DNA of 43,752 nucleotides from an uncultured Clostridia bacterium (GCA_946407705.1 CAMJPC010000006.1:1-43752); one strand, 5' to 3'. Positions 15,764-24,312 are shown, numbered from the stretch's first letter. Numbers and translations are program-made. Notes: a model not told the origin generated them from the letters alone.

Positions 15764-16282
15764 ATGGCATTGCCTGATAACAGAATTTCATTCATTGAAG
15801 ACTGTTATGAACTATACGAACAGAAAATGTTCCGTGTGGCACTGGCCGTATTGCACGACGAGTCGCTTGCCGAAGACGCCGTTCAGGATGCTTTCCTGCA
15901 GCTCATAAAGCATAAGGTGTTCTTCCCCCAAGCCGATTCCGACGATTGCAAAAGGTTCATCATAACAGTTATCAAGAACGCTTCGATCAATATCTATAAC
16001 AAAAGAAAGAACGAAACCAAGATCGTAAGCTTCACCGAAAACCTTGAGGAAGTCGTAAGCAGCGAAGCCGTTGAACCGGACATCGAATCAGACGATGGGG
16101 CAATCTGTACTCCCCTTATCAACTCTCTTCCTGAGAAATACCATGATGTCGTCGAATGCCTTGTCATAAGAGATTATTCGGTCAAGGAGACCGCAGACAA
16201 GCTGGGCATCTCAGAGGCAAATGTTAGAAAACGATTTGAACGGGCCAAGAAACTGATGCGTCAGGACTGCAGCGAAGCCTAA
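15764..16282 (+). CDS. ECF-like RNA polymerase sigma factor
   Basis: 172 residues. Region 2 (about 10-80) has LAEDAVQDAFLQLIKHK, typical for core binding and -10 recognition. Region 4 (about 113-168) has LPEKYHDVVECLVIRDYSVKETADKLGISEANVRKR (split here by a helix-turn-helix), which reads the -35. A region 3 is absent, as in extracytoplasmic-function sigma factors. AAGGAG lies 8 bases before the ATG. The next gene is a membrane protein of the kind that pairs with such sigma factors, so this probably responds to a cell-envelope signal. The target genes are unknown. Confidence 0.87.
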   Translation: MALPDNRISFIEDCYELYEQKMFRVALAVLHDESLAEDAVQDAFLQLIKHKVFFPQADSDDCKRFIITVIKNASINIYNKRKNETKIVSFTENLEEVVSSEAVEPDIESDDGAICTPLINSLPEKYHDVVECLVIRDYSVKETADKLGISEANVRKRFERAKKLMRQDCSEA

Positions 16283-16290
16283 ACCGGAAA

Positions 16291-16324
16291 ACCTCACAAC
16301 TGAGGTAAGTCCTTTTAAAAAGGA
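16291..16324 (+). promoter_or_regulatory. Tandem hairpins, the second hiding a ribosome binding site
   Basis: Between the sigma gene and its partner are ACCTCA-CAAC-TGAGGT (16291-16306) and TCCTTT-TAA-AAAGGA (16310-16324). The second arm contains the AAGGAG used by the next gene, so it could reduce its translation. Prediction from pairing only. Confidence 0.4.
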
Positions 16325-16331
16325 GATTACT

Positions 16332-17570
16332 ATGAAAAAGAATCTTAACGAAGAGTTATTCGACAAAGATATCAGTATTGAAGAATTCGATCACATCACT
16401 GACGGTGTTGAGGATCATGTTTTCTCGGACAGATATCTGGCGGGAAAGGAAAAAATGATGAAAGCATATACACAGAAAAAGAAGGCAAAGATGACAGGTA
16501 TTTTCCCAAAGATTGCCGTTGCAGCTGCAACAGTAATAGTTCTCGGAACCCCCTTTGCAGTAAATGCAGCAACAAACGGAGCTTTGTTCGCAAGTCTCTG
16601 GGGCACCGAAGGCAAGACCAATATTACCAACCACACGGTTACGATCATAGAATCCGAGAAGATCAGAAATGACGGAACACCCGTTAAGCACACCTTCGAA
16701 ATGCCCAAGGTTGAATTTGCCGACATGGATCCAGATAAGGCTGCTGCTCTCCTCAAGGGCAAGCTTATGGCAAATCCCGTAGTCGCCGAATTCGGCGGTT
16801 ACAAGTTTACAGTGCTCGCAGTCGCAAGAGACGGCAACTGCATCGCAGTTGAATATACGATTGAGAATGAAAAAGGTGTAAACCTCCTTAACTTCAGCCA
16901 GCTTCACAATGAGACAAAGGGAGCATCTACAAACGAAGATCAGAACATCATGTACTCTTTCGGAGCAGGCCCCGGAAAGACATATGTTGATATGTCAAAG
17001 TCAACGTCGACCAAGATCTTCTGCAGAGAATACATGTCTGACGTCGATTTCCTTTCAAAGTATGCTGATCCTGATCACTCCGAGTTCCCAACTGATGCCG
17101 GAATGAAGCTTCATATCTACGAATTCAACGATACTATGACATCATACTATAAGGCAGAAAAGGATCCTTTCAAAGACATCAAGGATCAGGTTACAGTAGA
17201 CATTCCGTTTGCAGACAAGATCGAAATGAGCGAAGTTAAAAGTGCTGACGGCGATTCGGTCAAGATCTCCCCTATTTCCATGAAGCTTAAGGGTTCTGCA
17301 AAGCTTTACGGCAAGAATAATTACGGAGACGAGTTTAACCCCGAATTCAGCGAAGGCGTCGACCACCTCAGAACCGTAAAGATCACGTATAATGACGGAA
17401 GCGAATATAACGTCTATAACTCCGGTGACAAAAATGGCAAGGGCTCAGTTGCAAGCTATGCATACATGATCGGAGAAAAGGATTCGGTAAGCATCATGTT
17501 CAACCGCCTCGTTGATACAAACAACATCTCAAAGATCACTGTCAACGGAATCGAGTTTAACTTTAAGTAA
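16332..17570 (+). CDS. Membrane-anchored putative anti-sigma partner (DUF4179-like)
   Basis: 412 residues. The N-terminal 50 residues are cytoplasmic and acidic, and a single membrane segment lies at about 56-76 (PKIAVAAATVIVLGTPFAVNAA). A large extracytoplasmic part of about 330 residues follows, with no enzyme motif. This layout, directly after an ECF sigma gene, is typical of the DUF4179/RsgI-type proteins that hold the sigma factor and sense an outside signal. A ZAS-type zinc motif is not visible, so the anti-sigma role rests on topology and gene order. AAAGGAG precedes the ATG by 7 bases. Confidence 0.65.
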   Translation: MKKNLNEELFDKDISIEEFDHITDGVEDHVFSDRYLAGKEKMMKAYTQKKKAKMTGIFPKIAVAAATVIVLGTPFAVNAATNGALFASLWGTEGKTNITNHTVTIIESEKIRNDGTPVKHTFEMPKVEFADMDPDKAAALLKGKLMANPVVAEFGGYKFTVLAVARDGNCIAVEYTIENEKGVNLLNFSQLHNETKGASTNEDQNIMYSFGAGPGKTYVDMSKSTSTKIFCREYMSDVDFLSKYADPDHSEFPTDAGMKLHIYEFNDTMTSYYKAEKDPFKDIKDQVTVDIPFADKIEMSEVKSADGDSVKISPISMKLKGSAKLYGKNNYGDEFNPEFSEGVDHLRTVKITYNDGSEYNVYNSGDKNGKGSVASYAYMIGEKDSVSIMFNRLVDTNNISKITVNGIEFNFK

Positions 17571-17599
17571 TTCCTGATATTTCGCCCAACCACAAAGAA

Positions 17600-17630
17600 G
17601 GCCGTCCGTAAGGGCGGCCTTTATTGCTTT
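17600..17630 (+). terminator. Terminator of the sigma operon
   Basis: An 8-bp stem with one G-U pair (GGCCGTCC with GGGCGGCC) and loop GTAA, followed by TTTATTGCTTT. On the minus strand it is followed by TTCTTTG, so it may also stop patB transcription. Confidence 0.85.
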
Positions 17631-18783
17631 ATCTTATTGCGGGCAACTTCAGCATCTTGTCTAAAGCTTCATTTACAACGCTTCTGGGACAAGCGATATT
17701 CATTCTTATAAACTGCCCGGCCTTTTTGCTGAAGAAATTGCCCTCAGAAAACTTTATATGCGCATTTTCAAGAAAATACTTGGCAGGATCTTCAATAAAC
17801 AGTTTTGAAGCATCGATCCACATCAGATAAGTGCCTTCAATATCTGTAACCTTTAGTTTAGTACCGGCCAGACGGCTCTTAACAAGTTCAATGTTTCCCT
17901 CAAGATAAGCCCTGAGTTCGTCCATCCATTTGTCACCATATGTATAAGCGGCTCTTGTGGCAACAAGTCCCATGATATTCAAACCATAAGCACCCGTTGT
18001 AAGAGCCATCTTATCCACTGCCCTTCTCATTGAATCGTCAGCGATAACGATATTGGCAGCCTGGATCCCTGCGATGTTAAATGACTTGGTTGCAGACGTA
18101 CATGTTACGGTTATCTTCTTCAGTTCATCAGAAAGAGACGCTATGGGAATGTGCTTGTGACCACTGTAAACAAAATCAGCATGGATCTCATCAGATACAA
18201 TGATGATCTGATTCTTAAGACAGATCTTCCCTATTTTTATAAGCTCTTCTTTTGTCCATACACGGCCAACCGGATTATGCGGATTACAGAGAATGAGCAT
18301 TTTCACATCATTCTCCCGTATCTTATTCTCCATGTCATCGAAATCGATCTCATAACGGCTGTCCCGTCTTACAAGATCAGATATAACAAGATTTCTCTTA
18401 TTGCCTTTAATAGTTTTGGCGATCGGACCGTAAAGCGGCTCAAAGATCATGACACTGTCGTTTTCATTGGTAAGAGCCCTTACAGCAAGTGAGACACCGA
18501 GAACAACACCCGGAAGCTTAAGAATAGTCTTGGGATCCACTTCCCATCCGTGTCTTCTCTTAAACCAGTCAACTACAGCATTGTCATAAGAAGCATCCGC
18601 TTCGGGATAACCATAAACTCCCCGCTTCGCCTGTTCCACAAGACTTTCTATAACTTCAGGAGGGCTTTTGAAATCCATATCGGCAACCCACATAGGAATG
18701 AGGTCATCGATACCGTCAATCTTCTTGTGCTTGATATCTTCAGGAGTGTTTCTGTCTACTATTTCATCGAAGATGATCGCCAT
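17629..18783 (-). CDS. patB: PatB/MalY-type C-S lyase (cystathionine beta-lyase-like aminotransferase)
   Basis: 384 residues, a fold-type I PLP enzyme. It cleaves C-S bonds in cystathionine, cystine or cysteine conjugates to give pyruvate, ammonia and a thiol. Visible features are PMWVADMDF (30-38, family mark), YGYPE, CNPHNPVG with the PLP-contacting Asn (166-173), SDEIHADF, and the PLP Lys in TSATKSFNIAG (Lys233). The ATG overlaps the stop of the ABC ATPase gene by one base (TAATG), so it is translated together with the transporter. That pairing points to import of cystine or a sulfur conjugate followed by cleavage. A role as a pure aminotransferase is less likely. Confidence 0.88.
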   Translation of the reverse strand: MAIIFDEIVDRNTPEDIKHKKIDGIDDLIPMWVADMDFKSPPEVIESLVEQAKRGVYGYPEADASYDNAVVDWFKRRHGWEVDPKTILKLPGVVLGVSLAVRALTNENDSVMIFEPLYGPIAKTIKGNKRNLVISDLVRRDSRYEIDFDDMENKIRENDVKMLILCNPHNPVGRVWTKEELIKIGKICLKNQIIIVSDEIHADFVYSGHKHIPIASLSDELKKITVTCTSATKSFNIAGIQAANIVIADDSMRRAVDKMALTTGAYGLNIMGLVATRAAYTYGDKWMDELRAYLEGNIELVKSRLAGTKLKVTDIEGTYLMWIDASKLFIEDPAKYFLENAHIKFSEGNFFSKKAGQFIRMNIACPRSVVNEALDKMLKLPAIR

Positions 18784-19535
18784 TAATAACCTGCGAGGAA
18801 TTTCTTTGTCCTCTCCTCTTTCGGATTCGTGACCAGTTCATAAGCAGGTCCTTCTTCCACAATCACGCCGCCGTCCATGAAGACGATCCTGTCTGCAACA
18901 TCCCTGGCAAAGCTCATTTCGTGAGTAACGATAACCATCGTCATCTTCTCTGCCGCAAGTTCCTTGATTACATTGAGAACGCCTTTTGTAAGCTCAGGAT
19001 CGAGTGCAGACGTAGGCTCATCGAAAAAGATGATCTCAGGATTAGTCGCCAGAGCTCTGGCGATCGATACACGCTGTTGCTGGCCTCCCGAAAGATTGCA
19101 GGGATACTCATTAGCCTTATGCAGGAGATGCATCTTTTTCAAAAGAGCATCGCAGATTTCATCGGCCTCAGCCTTGGACTTTTTATGAACATGGATCAAA
19201 GCTTCGGTTATGTTTCTTCTTACGGAAAAATGCGGGAAAAGATTGAAGTTCTGGAAGACCAGACCGAACTTTGTTCTGATCTCACCGAGCATTTTCTTAT
19301 CGCAATAGTGCAGCTTTCCGTCTTTTGTATCGCAGAGCACGTCGCCGCCGATCACGATCTTTCCGGAATCGACTCTTTCAAGCGTTGTAGCACAACGGAG
19401 AAGTGTTGATTTTCCGCCGCCTGACGGACCGATGACAGCCACTACCTCACCCTGTTTGACCGTGAGATCAATACCCTTGAGGACATCAAGGTCATTAAAC
19501 GATTTATGTATGTGATGCATCTCAAGAATGTTCAT
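18783..19535 (-). CDS. Polar amino-acid ABC transporter, ATP-binding protein
   Basis: 250 residues, usual length. It powers uptake of amino acids. Walker A is GPSGGGKST (about 36-44), the signature LSGGQQQR, and Walker [14 protein letters not shown], with the switch His in [14 protein letters not shown]. The GlnQ/TcyC group is the best match; the substrate is probably cystine because patB follows with a one-base overlap. GAGGAT precedes the ATG. The third member of a four-gene set with permease and binding protein. Confidence 0.93.
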   Translation of the reverse strand: MNILEMHHIHKSFNDLDVLKGIDLTVKQGEVVAVIGPSGGGKSTLLRCATTLERVDSGKIVIGGDVLCDTKDGKLHYCDKKMLGEIRTKFGLVFQNFNLFPHFSVRRNITEALIHVHKKSKAEADEICDALLKKMHLLHKANEYPCNLSGGQQQRVSIARALATNPEIIFFDEPTSALDPELTKGVLNVIKELAAEKMTMVIVTHEMSFARDVADRIVFMDGGVIVEEGPAYELVTNPKEERTKKFLAGY

Positions 19536-19544
19536 TTCATATCC

Positions 19545-20468
19545 TCACGAATAATAACTCATTGATTTCTCAAGAAGTCCCAAAAGCGTCTCTATGATAA
19601 CGTTCATCAGGTAATAGAAAAGTCCGGCAACGATGAAAGGCATTACGGAAACCTGGGCTGAAGCAAGTGCCGAAGCCTGTGTAAACATTTCGGTAACGGC
19701 CAGTACCTGCGCAAGAGAAGTATCCTTAACAAGCGTAATTATTTCGTTGCCTACCGAAGGAAGAACTCTCTTCACCACCTGAGGCAGGATGATCTTGAAA
19801 TACGTCTGCATCTTGGAAAAACCAAGTACCTGAGCAGCTTCATACTGACCCTTGGCCATGGACTGTATTCCGCCTCTGAAGATCTCAGCGAAATAAGCAG
19901 CATAGTTCAACGAAAAACCGATTATGGACGCAATGAACCTGTAATTGAACGGTCCGATCTCAATGCTTCCCGTCTGGACACCGAACAGATAGTAAGGTCC
20001 GAAATAGACCAGAAGGAGCTGCAGCATAAGCGGTGTGCCGCGAAGGACAGATACATAGACCTTGAAAAATACGGATATGGTCTTGATCTTGGACATCTTG
20101 CCCGCTGCAACAATGAGACCGAGCGGCAATGAGAAGATTATCGTGAAGAAAAAGATTCCGAATGAGAATGCAAATCCCTGTCCTAAGATCTTTACCGTGC
20201 TGAGCAATGTCTTATAGTTGTCGGTAACGCTTGTCAGATACTTACGTACAACGAGAACGACAAAAGGAATTAAAGCTATTCCCGCCACAGCAAGCAATAC
20301 AACGACTACGGGCGGTTTCTTTACCTTTGCACCCACAGGATAGTGTTTCTTGTGATTATTCATTATCACTTCAGAAACAATAAGGCAGCCGACAGAAAGA
20401 ACAATGCTCAAGACAGTCAGCACATAGTAGTAGTTACTCTCAATTGTTGAAATATCCGAGGGACTCAT
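19545..20468 (-). CDS. Polar amino-acid ABC transporter, permease
   Basis: 307 residues, longer than the usual 220. An extra N-terminal part with one or two membrane segments (about 13-36 and 53-72) precedes the standard permease domain. That domain starts near residue 90 and has five segments, with the EAA loop seen as GQYEAAQVLGFSKMQTYFKIILPQ (first half shown). There is no Shine-Dalgarno sequence before the ATG; instead TGCTATAAT ends 7 bases upstream, suggesting a leaderless transcript separate from the binding-protein mRNA. The ATPase follows after 9 bases. Confidence 0.9.
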   Translation of the reverse strand: MSPSDISTIESNYYYVLTVLSIVLSVGCLIVSEVIMNNHKKHYPVGAKVKKPPVVVVLLAVAGIALIPFVVLVVRKYLTSVTDNYKTLLSTVKILGQGFAFSFGIFFFTIIFSLPLGLIVAAGKMSKIKTISVFFKVYVSVLRGTPLMLQLLLVYFGPYYLFGVQTGSIEIGPFNYRFIASIIGFSLNYAAYFAEIFRGGIQSMAKGQYEAAQVLGFSKMQTYFKIILPQVVKRVLPSVGNEIITLVKDTSLAQVLAVTEMFTQASALASAQVSVMPFIVAGLFYYLMNVIIETLLGLLEKSMSYYS

Positions 20469-20475
20469 ACAAGCG

Positions 20476-20484
20476 ATTATAGCA
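20476..20484 (-). promoter_or_regulatory. Extended -10 promoter giving a leaderless permease mRNA
   Basis: TGCTATAAT on the minus strand, 7 bases before the ATG at 20468. Initiation about 7 bases downstream would fall at or next to the start codon. The promoter lies just after the hairpin that ends the binding-protein transcript. Confidence 0.55.
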
Positions 20485-20488
20485 CACT

Positions 20489-20523
20489 AAAGCCCCGCTC
20501 GAAATCAGAACGAACGGGGCTTT
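20489..20523 (-). terminator. Hairpin between binding-protein gene and permease gene
   Basis: AAAGCCCCG pairs with CGGGGCTTT, extended by TCG/CGA with one mismatch. Only TTT follows on the minus strand. It would give a partial stop so that the binding protein is made in excess. Confidence 0.6.
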
Positions 20524-20543
20524 ATTTCAGTTGAATTAATTGA

Positions 20544-21323
20544 TTACTTACCGATGGTCGTAACGTCGGAACCGAACCACTTCTGTGAGATCTTGGCCAT
20601 TGTTCCGTCCTTTGCCATTTCCTCAAGTGTCTTTTGAACCTTATCTCTGAGCTGTGTATTTCCCTTAAGGAAACCAACACCGTATTCCTCAGCGGAGATT
20701 GCTTCATCAAGAACCTTGAAAGGCTTGCCGGATGTCTGGATCTCATAACGTGCAACGATCTCGTCCATTACGATGGCATCTACACTGCCCGACTCGAGTT
20801 CCATCATTGCGTTAAGGTAGGAATCAACCTGAACGAGTTCCTTAAAGCTTGATTTAAGCTCAGGCTTGCCTTCAACTGCAGCAAGTCCGGAAGAATCCTT
20901 CTGAACGCAAACCTTGAGACCTGCGAGATCAGCAAGAGTCTTAACGGAAGAATCATTCTTAACAACTACAACCTGCTGGTTCTTCATATAAGGAGTTGTC
21001 CATTCATACTGTGACTTTCTCTCTTCTGTCATTGTGAAACCATTCCAGATGCAGCTGATGTTGCCGCTCTTGAGCTCGTTATCCTTGGAATCCCATGCGA
21101 TAGGCTGAGCTACAAACTCCATTCCCATTCTCGTAGCGCATTCCTTTGCAAGATCAAGATCGAAACCTACATAAGAACCGTCATCTGCAACGAAGCCCAT
21201 GGGCGGGAATTCATTATCGAATCCGACAACAAACTTCTTCTGGGAAGACTTGCCGCAAGAAGTAAGCGGCATCGCAAGCATGACTGCCGTAAGGCATGCT
21301 GCAACAATCTTAATTAACTTCAT
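20544..21323 (-). CDS. Amino-acid ABC transporter substrate-binding lipoprotein
   Basis: 259 residues from the ATG at 21323, where GGAGG lies 8 bases upstream; the TTG at 21338 overlaps that site and is rejected. The signal peptide ends in the lipobox LTSC. The mature part is a type II periplasmic-binding fold of SBP_bac_3 type: FDNEFPPMGFV, GFDLDLAKE, the hinge VCVQKDSSG, and a closing DKVQKTLEEM. It captures an amino acid at the cell surface. With patB downstream, cystine is the best guess. It is first in the importer cluster and separated from the permease by a hairpin. Confidence 0.92.
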   Translation of the reverse strand: MKLIKIVAACLTAVMLAMPLTSCGKSSQKKFVVGFDNEFPPMGFVADDGSYVGFDLDLAKECATRMGMEFVAQPIAWDSKDNELKSGNISCIWNGFTMTEERKSQYEWTTPYMKNQQVVVVKNDSSVKTLADLAGLKVCVQKDSSGLAAVEGKPELKSSFKELVQVDSYLNAMMELESGSVDAIVMDEIVARYEIQTSGKPFKVLDEAISAEEYGVGFLKGNTQLRDKVQKTLEEMAKDGTMAKISQKWFGSDVTTIGK

Positions 21324-21368
21324 ATTTACTACCTCCAAAATATATGCTGTCTCAAAACAGCAATAGCA

Positions 21369-21374
21369 ATTATA
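21369..21374 (-). promoter_or_regulatory. -10 of the importer operon with leader hairpin
   Basis: TATAAT on the minus strand about 45 bases before the ATG at 21323. No clear -35. A 6-bp hairpin TGCTGT/ACAGCA (21345-21362) lies in the leader, and with the following TATATTTT could also weakly end the upp transcript. Confidence 0.45.
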
Positions 21375-21381
21375 TCACTTA

Positions 21382-22026
21382 TTACTTCGTACCGAAGATC
21401 CTGTCGCCGGCATCGCCAAGACCGGGAAGAATATAGGCGTTTTCGTTAAGTTCTCTGTCTACATTTCCGATATAGATCTCAATGTCGGGATGAGCATTGG
21501 CGAGCCTCTCGATGCCTTCAGGTGCAGCGATGATGCACATGAACTTGATATGCTTGCCGCCGTGCTTCTTAATCGAATTGATCGCATCAACAGCTGAACC
21601 GCCCGTTGCGAGCATCGGGTCAACGACAAGGATAAGACGCTGATCGATGGGATCCGGGAGCTTGCAGTAATAATCGTGAGGCTCATGTGTTACAGGGTCT
21701 CTGTAAAGTCCGATATGACCGACCTTCGCAAGAGGAGCGAGAGCCTGAACGCCCGGTACCATTCCGAGACCTGCTCTGAGGATGGGAACGATGGCAAACT
21801 TCTTACCGTCGATCATGGGAGTCATTGTTGTCTCAAGAGGAGTCTTTACCTCTACCTGCTTGAGCGGAAGATCCCTGAGAGCCTCATAAGCCTCAAGAGT
21901 TGCAACCTCTTCAACGAGTTTTCTGAACTCATAGTTTCCGGTATAAACACTTCTCATGAGCGAGATCTTGTGCTTGATGAGCGGATGCTCCATGACCTGA
22001 ACGTTAGGATAATTCTTGTACTGCAT
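21382..22026 (-). CDS. upp: Uracil phosphoribosyltransferase
   Basis: 214 residues, normal for UPRT. It joins uracil and PRPP to UMP in pyrimidine salvage. The PRPP-binding motif [12 protein letters not shown] (about 134-145) and the uracil-site region [15 protein letters not shown] near the C-terminus are intact. AAAGGAG is upstream of the ATG. It is divergent from a uracil permease, so uptake and salvage of the same base are encoded side by side. Confidence 0.96.
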   Translation of the reverse strand: MQYKNYPNVQVMEHPLIKHKISLMRSVYTGNYEFRKLVEEVATLEAYEALRDLPLKQVEVKTPLETTMTPMIDGKKFAIVPILRAGLGMVPGVQALAPLAKVGHIGLYRDPVTHEPHDYYCKLPDPIDQRLILVVDPMLATGGSAVDAINSIKKHGGKHIKFMCIIAAPEGIERLANAHPDIEIYIGNVDRELNENAYILPGLGDAGDRIFGTK

Positions 22027-22041
22027 ATTCCGTCTCCTTTT

Positions 22042-22067
22042 TCGCTTTCGAATGGGGTAAAAAGCGA
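22042..22067 (-). promoter_or_regulatory. Leader hairpin of upp
   Basis: TCGCTTT pairs with AAAGCGA (7 bp) across a 12-base loop, just before the AAAGGAG site. It could influence ribosome access. No PyrR anti-terminator motif is recognised. Confidence 0.35.
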
Positions 22068-22077
22068 CCTCTTGAAT

Positions 22078-22105
22078 ATTTTAGTTTAATGATTTTTTAA
22101 GTCAA
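22078..22105 (-). promoter_or_regulatory. Promoter of upp
   Basis: TTGACT, 16 bases, TAAAAT on the minus strand, about 50 bases before the ATG. Confidence 0.6.
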
Positions 22106-22160
22106 TAAAACTCGTCCCGCAAGCTCGAAAATTATTACAACCAAATGTCGGTTTGATTGC

Positions 22161-22190
22161 TTGAATTTTACATAAGAGTGCTATTATAAA
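22161..22190 (+). promoter_or_regulatory. Promoter of the uracil permease
   Basis: TTGAAT, 18 bases, TATAAA. The predicted leader is about 20 bases and carries the CAGGAGGG ribosome binding site. Confidence 0.55.
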
Positions 22191-22219
22191 TTAAATTCCA
22201 TATCTCAGGAGGGCTTGTT

Positions 22220-23692
22220 ATGGGTAAATCCAGTCTTCAGAGCGGAGCGGTTTACGACGCGAAATCTCTGGGTGCCGGCCGTGTTATAGTGCTTGGTTTC
22301 CAGCATATGTTCGCCATGTTCGGATCGACTGTTCTCGTTCCCGCTCTCACCGGACTGTCGGTGTCAGCAACACTTCTTTTCGCAGGTTTGGGAACAATTC
22401 TTTTCCACCTTCTCTCTAAGAGAAAAGTTCCTGCATTCTTAGGTTCTTCATTCGCATTCCTTGCCGGTTATTTTGCCATTGCACCTAATGGCGAACGTGA
22501 ACTTTTACCTTATGCATGCTTCGGCGTTGCACTTGCAGGTCTCGTATACCTCATTCTGGCAGCGCTCATCAAGATATTCGGCGTTAACCGTGTAATGAGA
22601 TTCTTCCCGCCCATCGTAACAGGTCCTATCATCATTGCCATTGGTCTCTGCCTTTCTGCAACAGCTATCAACAGCTGCTCTACAAACTGGGTAATAGCTA
22701 TCGCTGCCATCCTCATTATCGTTGCATGCAACATCTGGGGCAAGGGCATGATCAAGATCATTCCTATCCTCCTCGGCGTTTTGGGAGCTTGCGCACTTTG
22801 CGTTATCCTTACACTTTCCGCCGGATGGGTATCTGACGGTTTTTACTGCATCCAGGGCAATCCCAATCTGCAGCTCTTCTCCGTTGCCAGCATCGAGAAC
22901 ATAAAGAACGCTCCCTGGATCGGACTTCCCGTTCATTATCAGGACACCGTATTCAGCATCTTCACAGACAATAAGCTTGACCGCGGTCTGCTTATTACCG
23001 CAATCGCAACCATCGTACCCATCTCACTTGCAACGATCGTTGAGCACATCGGTGATATCTCTGCCATCTCTTCAACAGTCGGTGATAACTTCATTAAGGA
23101 TCCGGGACTTCACAGAACACTCATGGGTGACGGTCTTGCAACAACACTCGCTTCCCTTTTCGGTGCTCCTGCAAACACAACATACGGTGAGAACACGGGA
23201 GTTCTTACACTCTCCAAGGTATTTGACCCGATGGTAGTCAGACTTGCTGCAGTATTCGCCATCTGCTTCTCCGTATCACCTAAGCTCGCAGCTTGCATTT
23301 CAGCTATCCCTACTCCTGTCGTAGGCGGTATCTCCCTCGTTCTTTACGGAATGATCTCCGCTGTAGGTGTTAGAAACATCGTTGAAAACAAGATCGATTT
23401 CAGCAAGTCACGTAATGTCATCATCGCTGCTCTCATCCTCGTTCTCTCGATCGGTATTGCTTACAGCTCAGCTGGCGCTATCAATATCCTCATCGTAACT
23501 CCCAACGTTAGCCTTACAATTAAACTGACCGGTCTGGCAGTAGGTTCTCTCGCCGGTATCATCCTCAACGCCATCCTGCCCGGCAAGGATTATGTTTTTG
23601 AAGATAATCTCAAGGCAGCACAGGCTAAGGATTCCACGATGATTCCCGATCCCGTGGATAAGAAAGAAAAGAAATCGGAAAAAAAGGATTGA
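22220..23692 (+). CDS. uraA: Uracil permease, NCS2 (UraA) family
   Basis: 490 residues. Proton-coupled uracil importer with about 14 membrane segments. Family marks are VEHIGDISA (the substrate-binding Glu) and GAPANTTYGENTGV, which is the uracil-permease version of the NCS2 signature with NTT. PIVTGPIIIAIGL is also characteristic. The C-terminus ends in a Lys/Glu-rich cytoplasmic tail. A xanthine or guanine role is less likely because the Glu and Asn-Thr-Thr pattern is of uracil type. It is divergent from upp and ends at a strong terminator. Confidence 0.93.
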   Translation: MGKSSLQSGAVYDAKSLGAGRVIVLGFQHMFAMFGSTVLVPALTGLSVSATLLFAGLGTILFHLLSKRKVPAFLGSSFAFLAGYFAIAPNGERELLPYACFGVALAGLVYLILAALIKIFGVNRVMRFFPPIVTGPIIIAIGLCLSATAINSCSTNWVIAIAAILIIVACNIWGKGMIKIIPILLGVLGACALCVILTLSAGWVSDGFYCIQGNPNLQLFSVASIENIKNAPWIGLPVHYQDTVFSIFTDNKLDRGLLITAIATIVPISLATIVEHIGDISAISSTVGDNFIKDPGLHRTLMGDGLATTLASLFGAPANTTYGENTGVLTLSKVFDPMVVRLAAVFAICFSVSPKLAACISAIPTPVVGGISLVLYGMISAVGVRNIVENKIDFSKSRNVIIAALILVLSIGIAYSSAGAINILIVTPNVSLTIKLTGLAVGSLAGIILNAILPGKDYVFEDNLKAAQAKDSTMIPDPVDKKEKKSEKKD

Positions 23693-23711
23693 TCTGATTT
23701 TTCCAACTAAC

Positions 23712-23741
23712 AAAAAAGGCTGCGGAAACGCAGCCTTTTTA
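23712..23741 (+). terminator. Bidirectional terminator
   Basis: AAAAAGGCTGCG pairs with CGCAGCCTTTTT around a GAAA loop. T runs are present on both strands, so it stops both uraA (plus) and the gene ending at 23759 (minus). Confidence 0.92.
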
Positions 23742-23758
23742 TTTGAATCAGATAACTG

Positions 23759-24295
23759 TTACCTCAAAAGCACTACAAGTCCGACAAACTCAAGAACAAT
23801 TAGGATAAACATACCGAACATCATAAGCGAAAGCTTTCTGACGTCTGTAAAAAACGAAGGCTTTCCCGCGTCAAAAGCCGATTTGGCATGTACAGGCTCC
23901 GCACCGCCGGCCATAAGGTCGGTATTGACCACAAAACGGTGACCGTCACGGCTGAAGACCGAGGGATCATCATCTTCGTCATCAAAATCCTCATCAGCTT
24001 CAAATATCTGGGACTCAAAAGGATCAACGCCTGACATCCTTCCTGTATTCTTAGGCTTAACCTCACCGGAAAGGAGCGCTTCATCCTCAAAAGGATCCAT
24101 GGCATTCAAAGATCTGACGGTAAACTCAGGAGTGATCCCCTTAACTGGATCCTGAAACTCATCTTCATCGTCATAATGAACCTCGATCCTGAGATCCTTG
24201 TGTTCCGGCTTCTCCTCAAAAGGAACACTGCGATCGGACGAAAGTCTGCCCGGACGCTCATATAACGGTTTACTGTCACTCTTCCTGGATTTCAT
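23759..24295 (-). CDS. Acidic protein with C-terminal membrane anchor
   Basis: 178 residues, not recognised. The first 145 residues are hydrophilic and acidic (EADEDFDDEDDDPS), and two DPFE units (DPFEDEALL, DPFESQIFE) stand 26 residues apart. One membrane segment (about 155-176, SLMMFGMFILIVLEFVGLVVLL in part) ends the chain, so the protein should be anchored by its tail and face the cytoplasm. There is no Shine-Dalgarno sequence; TGTTATAAT ends 8 bases before the ATG. The acidic tail and short DPF motif suggest a peptide ligand for a partner, but this is a guess. Confidence 0.6.
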   Translation of the reverse strand: MKSRKSDSKPLYERPGRLSSDRSVPFEEKPEHKDLRIEVHYDDEDEFQDPVKGITPEFTVRSLNAMDPFEDEALLSGEVKPKNTGRMSGVDPFESQIFEADEDFDDEDDDPSVFSRDGHRFVVNTDLMAGGAEPVHAKSAFDAGKPSFFTDVRKLSLMMFGMFILIVLEFVGLVVLLR

Positions 24296-24303
24296 AGGTG
24301 TAG

Positions 24304-24312
24304 ATTATAACA
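24304..24312 (-). promoter_or_regulatory. Extended -10 promoter for a leaderless mRNA
   Basis: TGTTATAAT on the minus strand, 8 bases before the ATG at 24295. It overlaps the T run of the fba terminator. Confidence 0.5.

Noticed and set aside
22020..22220. PyrR or other riboswitch-type leader between upp and uraA
   Set aside because: The leaders are about 20-55 bases, and no conserved PyrR loop or riboswitch core is seen.
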